Shown here one piece after another: positions 49,246 to 56,860 of a stretch of 64,000 nucleotides of DNA. Position numbers and translations under genes: made by a program. Source of the stretch: Opitutaceae bacterium (GTDB lineage: Bacteria; Verrucomicrobiota; Verrucomicrobiia; Opitutales; Opitutaceae); the NCBI GenBank assembly GCA_016794785.1, contig JAEUHC010000019.1:62001-126000 (forward strand), read 5' to 3'. Below the pieces are notes generated by a model that did no database searches, was not told the origin of the DNA, and was given only the letters and a program-made list of their open reading frames with translations. How positions within the stretch are numbered: position 1 is the stretch's first letter; each line of letters opens with the position of its first letter.

Positions 49246-50145
49246 ATGCAGATCGAGAATTTCAAAATCTTCGCCGACCTCGTCGAGACGAAGAGCTTTT
49301 CAAAGTCGGCGAAGCTCAACGGCATCACGCAGTCCGCCGTGAGCCAGCAGGCGCGCGCGATGGAGCGGCACTTCAAGACGCTGCTGATCGATCGCAGCCA
49401 GAAGCAGTTTCAGCTCACGCGCGAGGGCACGCGCGTCTATGAGGCGGCCAAGGAAATCCTGCACACCTACGAGAAGCTGCTCTCCGAGCTGCAGGAGATG
49501 AAGAAGGTGATCAGCGGCACCATCCGCATCTCGACCATCTACTCGATCGGGCTCCACGAGCTGCCGCCGTTCATCAAGAAGTTCCTGCACGATTTCCCGT
49601 CGGTCAACGTGCGCGTGGAATACCGCCGCTCGAACCTCGTGTATGAGGACATCCTGCACAACGCGGTGGACTTCGGCCTCGTCGCCTTCCCGGTGAAGCA
49701 GCGCCAGATCGAGGTGCTGCCGTTTCGCGACGATCATCTCGTGCTCATCACCCATCCGCAGCACGCGCTCGCGAAGCGCAGCGAGATTGAGGTGAAGGAC
49801 CTCGCGACGCAGAAGTTCATCGGCTTCGATCCCGACATCCCGACGCGCAAGGCCGTCGACATCATCTTCCGCGAGCACAAGCTCGAGATCGAGCCGGTGA
49901 TGGAGTTCGACAACATCGAGACCGTGAAGCGCGCCGTGGAAATCGACCACGGCATCGCCATCGTGCCGCAGGCGACCGTGATGCAGGAGCAGAAGCAGGG
50001 CACGCTCGCGGTGCTGCATTTCAAGGGCAAGGGCTTCACCCGCCCGCTCGCCATCCTCCACCGCAAGGGCCGCGTGCTCACGCCCGCGATGAAGAAGTTC
50101 ATCGAGACGCTCGGCCTCGATCTGCCTGAATCGCACGGCAACTGA
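49246..50145 (+). CDS. LysR-family transcriptional regulator
   Basis: A 299-residue regulator. The N-terminal winged helix-turn-helix is MQIENFKIFADLVETKSFSK with SAKLNGITQSAVSQQARAME, followed by a linker helix. The C-terminal two-lobed effector domain has TIRISTIYSIGLHELPPFIKKF and HLVLITHPQHAL. The effector is unknown. Divergent from yggS; the gap is too short for a clear operator to be picked out. The two plus-strand neighbours encode thioredoxin-like proteins, so it may control redox genes or yggS; that is inference. Confidence 0.9.
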   Translation: MQIENFKIFADLVETKSFSKSAKLNGITQSAVSQQARAMERHFKTLLIDRSQKQFQLTREGTRVYEAAKEILHTYEKLLSELQEMKKVISGTIRISTIYSIGLHELPPFIKKFLHDFPSVNVRVEYRRSNLVYEDILHNAVDFGLVAFPVKQRQIEVLPFRDDHLVLITHPQHALAKRSEIEVKDLATQKFIGFDPDIPTRKAVDIIFREHKLEIEPVMEFDNIETVKRAVEIDHGIAIVPQATVMQEQKQGTLAVLHFKGKGFTRPLAILHRKGRVLTPAMKKFIETLGLDLPESHGN

Positions 50146-50234
50146 GCCGGCGTCGTGCCGCGCGGAAAGCCGGGAAGAAAATTTGCGCCGGCGGCTCCCA
50201 TGGGCAGGTTCCTGCCATGCGCCCAACACCTTTC

Positions 50235-50819
50235 ATGATGAAAAATTCGCCGCTCGTTTCTGTTGTCACTTCCCTGGCCTTGGCGCTGGTCTTGTCCGGC
50301 TGCGGCAAGCCCGCTTCGACGGAGGCTCCGGTCAAGGCGGGCTTGATGCCGCAGGCTGCGGCAGCCCCCGCCGGTATGCTCCCCAAGCTCGGTCCGGCGC
50401 CTGCATGGAAACTCAAGGATGTGGACGGCAAGGACGTCACATTCGAGCAGTTCAAAGGCAAGGTGGTGGTCGTGGATTTCTGGGCCACCTGGTGCGGTCC
50501 GTGCCGCGCGGAGATCCCGGGCTACGTCGAGCTGCAGAAGAAATACGGCCCCCAAGGCTTCGCCATTGTCGGCGTGTCGCTCGATCAAGCCGGCCCCGAC
50601 GTGGTGAAGGCCTTCGGCGTCAAATACGCGATTAATTACCCGCTCGTGATGGCCGACGAGGCCATCCAGACGAAGTTCGGCGGCATCGAGGCGATCCCGA
50701 CAACCTTTCTGATCGATCGCGACGGGCAGATCCGCGACCGCAAGATCGGCGCCGAGGAGACCGAGACCTACGAGAAAAAGATCGCCGCGGTGCTGGCCGA
50801 GGGCGCGAAGAAATCGTGA
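50235..50819 (+). CDS. TlpA-like thioredoxin lipoprotein
   Basis: A 194-residue protein from ATG 50235 (50217 and 50238 are alternatives). A lipoprotein signal ends in LVLSGCGKP, so the cysteine should be acylated and the protein anchored to the membrane. The TlpA/ResA-type domain has VVVVDFWATWCGPCRAEIPG with the redox pair CGPC, and FGGIEAIPTTFLIDRDGQI with the cis-proline. It probably reduces or oxidises thiols of periplasmic proteins, for example in cytochrome c maturation. A second thioredoxin-like gene follows. Confidence 0.9.
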   Translation: MMKNSPLVSVVTSLALALVLSGCGKPASTEAPVKAGLMPQAAAAPAGMLPKLGPAPAWKLKDVDGKDVTFEQFKGKVVVVDFWATWCGPCRAEIPGYVELQKKYGPQGFAIVGVSLDQAGPDVVKAFGVKYAINYPLVMADEAIQTKFGGIEAIPTTFLIDRDGQIRDRKIGAEETETYEKKIAAVLAEGAKKS

Positions 50820-50913
50820 TGCGCGGACAGGCCTCGCGAGGGCAGGCGCACCTGTGCTGTAACCTCTCGGCTGGAACGCGGTTGATGAGGGTGCGCCGGC
50901 GGCGCGTCCCATC

Positions 50914-52668
50914 ATGATCATTCCAGCCCAGCGCGGTCCAGCGCGTCTACATTTCTGCCTGGTGTTCGCTATGGCTGCCGCGTTGCGCGCGGCGCCTGCG
51001 GCGTGGCCGGTGCCGGCCGGGATTTTCCCCCTCGGCGACGAGCGCATGGAGGCATGGTCGGCGCAGCGGCGGGAGAATTCGGTGCTGACCGGCCGCGTGC
51101 TCAATCTCACGGACGAGCAGCGCGCGAAGGCCGGCCTCTCCGCCTCGCTCGTCACGCTGCGCGCGACCGGCCAGGAGACTCTGGCGGGCGAATTGCGGCC
51201 GGACGGGACGTTTCGCCTCGAGGTGCCGGCGACGTTTCCGCGGCAGCAACTCTGGCTGCGCATCCGCCCGGTCGCCTACCTTGAGATCATCCTCGCGGAA
51301 GGACTGCACATGGAAATCGATGCGGCGCGCCTCGCGCCCGCCTCGGCCGAGGCGCATCCCGGCCTGACGTTCACCGGGCCGGATGGTGAGCTGAATTCTG
51401 AGGTGAACCGCTTCGTGTTCGCCTTCCAAAAGGATCGGCGGCTCGGGATCGAACGGCGCCAGGCCGAGGCCGCGCGCGGAAAGACCGGCACGTTTGCCGA
51501 GCGGCTAGCGGCGCTGATTGAAGCCCGGCGCGACTACGAGGCGCTGCTGCGCGAGTTCGCGCCCAAGGTCGCCGGCTGGTTTCTCCAGCACGAGATCGAG
51601 GCCGGGCACCATGATGCGGTGCTCCAAGCGGCGGTGGCGACGCGCCAGCCGCTCGAGTCCGAGCCGTTCTGGCCCGAGATTGCGCGGCATGCCGCCTTCG
51701 GCGTGACCAACGACCAGGCCGGGTTTCTTCGCGCGCTGAAGTCCTACTTCCTGACGCTGCACACGACGCGGCGCTTCACGCCGAGGGATTCGCTGCCGGA
51801 CTTCGCGGCGTCGGCCGCCGAGGCGCCGCCGGAATTACAGGCCGTCTACCGCGAGGCGCTGGCGCTGGCGGTGGGCGCGCCGGCGCCGGGCAGCGCGGAG
51901 GCCGGGAAACTGGCCGCCGCGGTCGCGCGGTTGCAGGAGGCGGGGGTGGTGTCCGCGCACCTGCTCATGATGAAACGCGTGCGCGAGGCGGCGGGCCCGC
52001 TGCTGCCGCGCGCGACGATTGATCTGATGAGCCTCACCCTCGTCCCGCGCGATGCCAGCGAGGCGCGCACCGTGATCGCGGAGTTGCAGCGCGAGGCGGC
52101 GCAGCTGTGGCTGCTTCGTTATCTTGACGAAGATCGGCGCGCGACGGATCGGCGCGTGGCGGCCATCAACACCGCGCTCGCGCAGTCCGCGCCCCCGGCT
52201 GGTGGCACGGCGACTCCGCTCGGCGCACCGCAGGCGGTGCTGCCCGCGGGCGCGGCGTTGCATCATCTGCCCGACTTGGGCGGGCGGGAGCTGCTCGGCC
52301 GGATTCGCGCGGCGTTTCCCGGCAAGGCTCTGGTGCTCGATTTCTGGGGCCCGTGGTGCAGCCCCTGCATGGCCGAGCTGCCGCACAGCGCGCGGATGCA
52401 CGCGGCGCTGCGCGGCGAGCCGGTGGAATTTGTCTATCTCGGATCGCGCACGACCGATGCGCCGTGGCGCCGCGCCATCGCCGAATTGCGGCTCGGCGGC
52501 ACGCACGTCCTGCTCGCGCCGGCGCAGGTTGACGAGCTGATGGCGTTCTTCGGCCTCGGCGGATTCCCGGGTTATGCGTTCATCGATCGGCAGGGGGAGC
52601 ACCGGCCGCGGGCGATCTCCCGGTTCTCGGCGATGAAACCGGACGACATCCGGCGTTTGCTCCGATAG
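50914..52668 (+). CDS. large protein with C-terminal thioredoxin-like domain
   Basis: A 584-residue exported protein. The start MIIPAQRGPARLHFCLVFAMAAALRAA gives a signal-like hydrophobic part. The first ~430 residues are mostly helical with an early beta-like domain (SLVTLRATGQETLAGELRPDG) and have no recognised motif. The C-terminal ~150 residues are thioredoxin-like, with KALVLDFWGPWCSPCMAELP (redox pair CSPC) and FFGLGGFPGYAFIDRQGE with the cis-proline. This organisation resembles the TlpA-like proteins with N-terminal extra domains common in Bacteroidota. It follows the smaller TlpA-like gene by 94 bp. Confidence 0.8.
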   Translation: MIIPAQRGPARLHFCLVFAMAAALRAAPAAWPVPAGIFPLGDERMEAWSAQRRENSVLTGRVLNLTDEQRAKAGLSASLVTLRATGQETLAGELRPDGTFRLEVPATFPRQQLWLRIRPVAYLEIILAEGLHMEIDAARLAPASAEAHPGLTFTGPDGELNSEVNRFVFAFQKDRRLGIERRQAEAARGKTGTFAERLAALIEARRDYEALLREFAPKVAGWFLQHEIEAGHHDAVLQAAVATRQPLESEPFWPEIARHAAFGVTNDQAGFLRALKSYFLTLHTTRRFTPRDSLPDFAASAAEAPPELQAVYREALALAVGAPAPGSAEAGKLAAAVARLQEAGVVSAHLLMMKRVREAAGPLLPRATIDLMSLTLVPRDASEARTVIAELQREAAQLWLLRYLDEDRRATDRRVAAINTALAQSAPPAGGTATPLGAPQAVLPAGAALHHLPDLGGRELLGRIRAAFPGKALVLDFWGPWCSPCMAELPHSARMHAALRGEPVEFVYLGSRTTDAPWRRAIAELRLGGTHVLLAPAQVDELMAFFGLGGFPGYAFIDRQGEHRPRAISRFSAMKPDDIRRLLR

Positions 52669-52680
52669 CTTTCCCTTTGC

Positions 52681-53877
52681 CTAGATCTTCAGGAAAAGTT
52701 TCCGCCGCCACATCCACAACAGGATGAGCCAGAGCACGGCGAGCGTGGCGGCGCCCTGCAGGAGCGGCTCATAGACGGGGCCGAACACGCGGAAGGTTTT
52801 CACGCCGAGGTGCGTGATGAGGTTCTTGGCGACGTAGCTGTCGAAGCCGTGCGCGAGGCAGTAGGCTGCGATGGAGTTGGCGCCGATCACCAGCAGCGGA
52901 AACGCCCACGCGCGCCAGCCGCGCAGATCGAGCACGAGGTGGAAGAGCGCGAGCAGCAGCAGGCACCAGCCGCCGCTGTGGAGCACCCAGCTCGGCGTCC
53001 AGATGCGTTTCACCACCGGACACACGCCGAGCCAGCCAAGCAGCGCGCCCGCGAGCAGGCACGCGACGCCCGCGGTGGCGAACCAGCGGAGCTTGGCTCC
53101 GGGATCTCGGGCGCTGCGCAGCACACCGCCCGCGATGAGCCCGAGGATCATCGTGCCGAGGGTGGGGATGAAGCTGAGCGTTGCATAGCCACCGGGGTGG
53201 AACGCAAACGGCCGCTCGCGCGGAAAGAGATTCATCCACCACGTGTCGAAGGCCCACGCGAGATTCGTGTTCTTCTGCCAGTGCGCGGCGAAGCCCTCCT
53301 GCCCGTGGGCGGCGAGCCACTCGGGCTTCAGGCCCACGCTCGCCGGATCGAAGCCGGCGCCCGGCAGCGGCCAGAGCGCGAATGCCGCCCAATAGCCCGC
53401 CACGATCGCGCCCAGCGCGATCCACTGGTCGCGGAGGGGCCGGAACCCGAGGGCGAAGAGCGCGACGTAGCCGAGCCCGATCTGCGTCAACGTGTCCTCG
53501 AAGGTCCAGTTGGTCGTGTTTCGGCTCGCCGAACGCAGGAAGATGCCGAGCAGGATCAAGAGCAGCGCGCGCCACGCGGCGTGGAGCGTCATCCGCGCCG
53601 GCGAGTCGCCGCGCGCGAGCCGCGCCGCGATCGAGTAGGGCAGCGCCACGCCGACGAGGAACGAGAACGACGGCTGGATGAGATCATGCAGCGTGCAGCC
53701 GATCCACTCGACGTGGGTCTGGTGCCACGCGAGGAATTGCCAGAGGCCGCTCTCCGGCAGGGCGGCGGCGACGCGCTTGAGGCGCAGCACCTCGGCCATC
53801 ATGAGCAGCATCACGAAGCCGCGATACGCATCGATCGAGGCGAGCCGCGCCGGGGCGGGCGCAGGGGAGGGGTTCAT
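52681..53877 (-). CDS. membrane acyltransferase, heparan-alpha-glucosaminide N-acetyltransferase-like (DUF5009)
   Basis: A 398-residue protein with about ten membrane helices from ATG 53877. The opening RLASIDAYRGFVMLLMMAEV is typical of the family, with the catalytic-area histidines in WHQTHVEWIGCTLHDLIQPSF and FLVGVALPYSI. Members acetylate glucosamine residues of sugars across a membrane or have unknown roles. It converges with the thioredoxin-like gene and lies just downstream of apbE on the same strand. Confidence 0.88.
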   Translation of the reverse strand: MNPSPAPAPARLASIDAYRGFVMLLMMAEVLRLKRVAAALPESGLWQFLAWHQTHVEWIGCTLHDLIQPSFSFLVGVALPYSIAARLARGDSPARMTLHAAWRALLLILLGIFLRSASRNTTNWTFEDTLTQIGLGYVALFALGFRPLRDQWIALGAIVAGYWAAFALWPLPGAGFDPASVGLKPEWLAAHGQEGFAAHWQKNTNLAWAFDTWWMNLFPRERPFAFHPGGYATLSFIPTLGTMILGLIAGGVLRSARDPGAKLRWFATAGVACLLAGALLGWLGVCPVVKRIWTPSWVLHSGGWCLLLLALFHLVLDLRGWRAWAFPLLVIGANSIAAYCLAHGFDSYVAKNLITHLGVKTFRVFGPVYEPLLQGAATLAVLWLILLWMWRRKLFLKI

Positions 53878-53908
53878 GCCGGCAGGCTGGGGCCCGACTG
53901 GCGGAAGC

Positions 53909-54919
53909 TCAATGCGCTTTGCGCATGCGATCGAAGTCCGCCGTCGCCCGCTGCTCCAGCACTGCGCCGTGCCGCACGATGAAGAGCGCCGCCAGGCCCT
54001 GCGTCCGTGCAAAGTCCAGCCCGGCCTCCGCGCCCAGCACAAAAAGTCCGGTGGCGAGCGAGCTTGCGGTCGCGCCCTCCGGATGCACGACCGTCACCGA
54101 CGCGAGATCGCCCTGCACGGGCCGGCCGGTGCGCGGATCGATGATGTGGCCTTGGCGCCGGTCGCCTGCGCGGAAAAAATTCCGATAATCACCCGAAGTG
54201 GAGACGGCCTGGTTGGCGAGGCGGACCACACAGGCAAGGCCGTTCCCATCTTCCAGCGGCTGCTCGATCGCGACAGTCCAGCCAGAGGATTCCGCGGGTG
54301 CGGCGCCGGTGCACACATCCCCGCCGATCTGCACAAGGTGGTGCGGCAGACCCTCGGCCGTGAGCCAAGTGCTCAGGGCGTCCGCTGCGAAGCCCTTGGT
54401 GGTCGAGGAAAAGTCGGCTGTCACGCCCGCGCGCGCGCGGCGCAGGGCGGGCGGCGAGGCCCGCGCTTCGAGCGCGCGCCAATCGACGCGGGCCAGCACA
54501 GCCGCGATGGTTCCGGGAGAGGGCTCCTGTTCGGCGCGGGCCTCGGGACCGAAGCCCCACAACCGCACCAACGGCGCGACCGTGGGATCGAAGGCGCTGC
54601 CGGTGAGCGCGGCGATGCGCAGTGATTCCGCCGCGACGGACGCCAGCTCCGGCGGGACGGGAAACCATTCCGTGTGCGTGGTGGCATTGAAGCGCGAAAG
54701 CGCCGAGGCCGGCCGCCAGGTGGAGCACTGCTGCTCGATCTCCTCGAGTCGCGCCGCCAGGCGAGTGCGCAGGCCCTCGTGATCCAAGCTGGGCGCTGTG
54801 GGCTGGAACTTCACCGTCCACGCCGTGCCCATCGCCCGGCCCGTGAGGGTGACGACCTCCGTGGCCCCCGAGCCCACGACAGCGAGCCAAGCGGCGAGGG
54901 CGGCGAGGAGGCATTTCAT
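53909..54919 (-). CDS. apbE: FAD:protein FMN transferase (ApbE)
   Basis: A 336-residue ApbE from ATG 54919 with a signal peptide (MKCLLAALAAWLAVVGSGA). ApbE attaches FMN from FAD to a threonine or serine of partner proteins. It has GRAMGTAWTVKF, RLWGFGP, DFSSTTKGFAADALSTWL, VQIGGDVCTG and GHIIDPRTGRPVQGD. In the last metal-site motif the usual acidic residue (TADALATAL-type) reads TASSLATGL, so metal binding may differ. It overlaps the FMN-binding protein gene by 4 bp (ATGA); that protein is its likely substrate. Confidence 0.9.
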   Translation of the reverse strand: MKCLLAALAAWLAVVGSGATEVVTLTGRAMGTAWTVKFQPTAPSLDHEGLRTRLAARLEEIEQQCSTWRPASALSRFNATTHTEWFPVPPELASVAAESLRIAALTGSAFDPTVAPLVRLWGFGPEARAEQEPSPGTIAAVLARVDWRALEARASPPALRRARAGVTADFSSTTKGFAADALSTWLTAEGLPHHLVQIGGDVCTGAAPAESSGWTVAIEQPLEDGNGLACVVRLANQAVSTSGDYRNFFRAGDRRQGHIIDPRTGRPVQGDLASVTVVHPEGATASSLATGLFVLGAEAGLDFARTQGLAALFIVRHGAVLEQRATADFDRMRKAH

Positions 54920-56181
54920 CCCACGCCTTTCACCCAGCGCATGAGCGGCGCGTATTGAGTGTGCAGCAACACGGCCAGAATCACGAGCGCGAGGGCTGCG
55001 CCATCGCGCCGCGTGAACCGGTCGATGGCGCCGCGCGCGCGGACGAAGTTGAGCAGCGCGCCGGTCGGGCAGCCGAAGCGGCAATAGGCCTGCGGCACAA
55101 AGAGGGAGGCCACGAGTCCGACGACCGCGACTGCCGCCGTGGCGAGGCCCGCGGAGCGCACCACATAGGCCGCGAAGGGCTCGAGCCCTGCGAGGTCGAA
55201 GGGCAGCGCGAGCAGCACCATCACGAGGGAGAAGCCGAGCAGCGCCGGCGGCAGATATTCGAGCCCGCGCACGGCGCCGGCGGGCAACGCAAGCTGCCAG
55301 CGCCGCGGCCGGATCCGGCCGAGCAGCTCCTGCGCGGCGCCGTGCGGGCAGACATGGTGGCAATAGAGCGGCGAGCCGGTGGTCCACGGCACGGCGAACG
55401 CAGCGGCGGCGAGCAGCACGAGCCCCGGCGCGGTAGTCCACGGCACGCCGGTGCGCGTCCAGCCGCCGAACAATTTCATCGCCAGCAGATCGCCGGCGAC
55501 GAGGCCGACATAACCCACGAGCACGATTTGCCACGGGAGCTTCCAGCGGCGCCGCCACTCGGCGGGGCCAAACGCCATCGCCGCGGCCCCGAGCAGCACC
55601 GCGACCATGCCCGCATCGCGCCAGCCGATTCGGAAAGGCTGCGGCGCGATCAGCTCGTCGCGAGCGGCGTGCAGGCGGAGCTTCACGCCGCGCGCGATGG
55701 CCATGCTTGTCATCGTCGCGCCCGACACGCCCTCGATGCCGGCGGCCTCGGGGTCGAGCTGCGCGGCGGCGTCCCACGTGAGGGCGTTCCATTTTTTCAG
55801 GAAGCGGCGGTCGGTGGCGATGGACTTGAGGTAGTCCTCCGATTCATCGGAGGTGTGGATTTTCAGGCCGACGATTTTCCAGTCGGGATTGAGGACGACG
55901 AGCGTGTCGGTCGCGCCGGCGTAGCCGATGATGTCCTGCGCTTGGGGAAACGTGCGCACGACGTAGCCGAGCTCACGGCCCGCGCGGTCGAGGATGAAGA
56001 GCCCGTCGCGCGCGGAGCTGTCGGGCCGGAGCGAAGCGGCCTCGGGAAAAAACGATTTCACCTCGTCCACGACGACCGGCGAGTCGCCCTGCGTCCGCTG
56101 GAACACGGCGAGATCGCGCACGAGCCACGCTACGACCGCTACGACGGCGAAGCGATAAAACTGGAGGGCGAGGCGCTTCAC
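54916..56181 (-). CDS. FMN-binding, NosR/NirI-like membrane protein with 4Fe-4S motifs
   Basis: A 421-residue protein from GTG 56181. After a membrane anchor comes a periplasmic FMN-binding domain whose flavinylation motif is GVSGATMTSMA, where the threonine should carry FMN. About six membrane helices follow, with two cysteine-rich motifs CHHVCPHGAAQ and CRFGCPTGALL, as in NosR/NirI/CcoG-type electron-transfer proteins. It is coupled to apbE by a 4-bp overlap, fitting a flavin-based electron relay across or along the membrane. The partner reductase or acceptor is not in the window. Its start overlaps the stop of the upstream PIN-toxin gene. Confidence 0.85.
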   Translation of the reverse strand: MKRLALQFYRFAVVAVVAWLVRDLAVFQRTQGDSPVVVDEVKSFFPEAASLRPDSSARDGLFILDRAGRELGYVVRTFPQAQDIIGYAGATDTLVVLNPDWKIVGLKIHTSDESEDYLKSIATDRRFLKKWNALTWDAAAQLDPEAAGIEGVSGATMTSMAIARGVKLRLHAARDELIAPQPFRIGWRDAGMVAVLLGAAAMAFGPAEWRRRWKLPWQIVLVGYVGLVAGDLLAMKLFGGWTRTGVPWTTAPGLVLLAAAAFAVPWTTGSPLYCHHVCPHGAAQELLGRIRPRRWQLALPAGAVRGLEYLPPALLGFSLVMVLLALPFDLAGLEPFAAYVVRSAGLATAAVAVVGLVASLFVPQAYCRFGCPTGALLNFVRARGAIDRFTRRDGAALALVILAVLLHTQYAPLMRWVKGVG

Positions 56182-56564
56182 CACAGCACCGTCACGCCGG
56201 CCCAACGGATGATTTCTTTGTCATGAGTGACGAGCGTGAGCTTGTGCTCCAACGCCGTGGCGCAGATGAGGCGGTCGGCTGGGTCCTTATGCTCCCAGTC
56301 GAGCTGGACGGACCGCCATGCGATCTTGGGTGTGAGGGGCAAGATACGGAAACGATGGGCGAGATCGTCCAGCCACGTGGCCCCGTCGGGGCTCAGGTCG
56401 ATTTCGCCGGTCTGGGCCTTGCGGGCGATTTCGAGCAGGCTAATGGCGGCGACCCCGAAATCGTCCGCGTCACTTTTCTCCGCAAGGCCGCGCACTTTCG
56501 ACGACAGTCGCGGGGAAGACTCCGCGATCCAGAGGACGACGTGGGTATCGAGCAGGTATTTCAC
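56178..56564 (-). CDS. PIN-domain toxin, VapC-like
   Basis: A 128-residue PIN-domain ribonuclease starting at GTG 56564. Acidic active-site residues are in LLDTHVVLWIAES, ISLLEIARK and DPADRLICATALEH. VapC toxins cut tRNA or rRNA and are held inactive by a partner antitoxin. GTGA at the start overlaps the antitoxin stop, and its own stop overlaps the start of the NosR-like gene. The order antitoxin then toxin is standard. The two are the only clear toxin-antitoxin genes here. Confidence 0.85.
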   Translation of the reverse strand: MKYLLDTHVVLWIAESSPRLSSKVRGLAEKSDADDFGVAAISLLEIARKAQTGEIDLSPDGATWLDDLAHRFRILPLTPKIAWRSVQLDWEHKDPADRLICATALEHKLTLVTHDKEIIRWAGVTVLW

Positions 56565-56785
56565 GAGGCGAGCGAGCCCCACTCCTCGGGGGGAATCGCG
56601 GGGCCGTCGCGGAGTTTGCCGAGCTTGGCGCGGCCGCTCAGGCAGCCAAGCACGCCGGCCCCGCGGCGGCGCGCGCGAAACTCAAATGCCTGCCCCTCCG
56701 CCTCCACCACGATCACAGTGCCGGCCGCGGCCAGCCGGCGCATCCGGGGGAAGTCACGCTGGAAGGCACGGATGTTGGTTTTCAT
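56561..56785 (-). CDS. antitoxin of the PIN toxin, Phd/YefM-like
   Basis: A 74-residue protein from ATG 56785. The start MKTNIRAFQRDFPRMRRLAA with GTVIVVEAEGQAFEFRAR resembles Phd/YefM-type antitoxin N-termini that dimerise and bind the operator. The acidic C-terminus (GPAIPPEEWG) would wrap the toxin. It overlaps the toxin gene by 4 bp. No other role is suggested by the sequence. Confidence 0.78.
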   Translation of the reverse strand: MKTNIRAFQRDFPRMRRLAAAGTVIVVEAEGQAFEFRARRRGAGVLGCLSGRAKLGKLRDGPAIPPEEWGSLAS

Positions 56786-56860
56786 GGGTGGCAGTCAAAT
56801 GTGACTGCCATGGGAGTCAAACTGCATTCCGGCCGGGCGCCGCGGTGTATGAGACCTTGT

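Noticed and set aside
50820..50860. REP-like repeat after the TlpA-like gene
   Set aside because: It contains CCTCGCGAGG and CAGGCGCACCTG palindromes but no GTRG head or paired halves, so it was not grouped with the family.
53909..55792. A 627-codon apbE frame extending upstream
   Set aside because: The upstream half overlaps the NosR-like gene and is Arg/Ala-rich; the signal peptide fixes the start at 54919.
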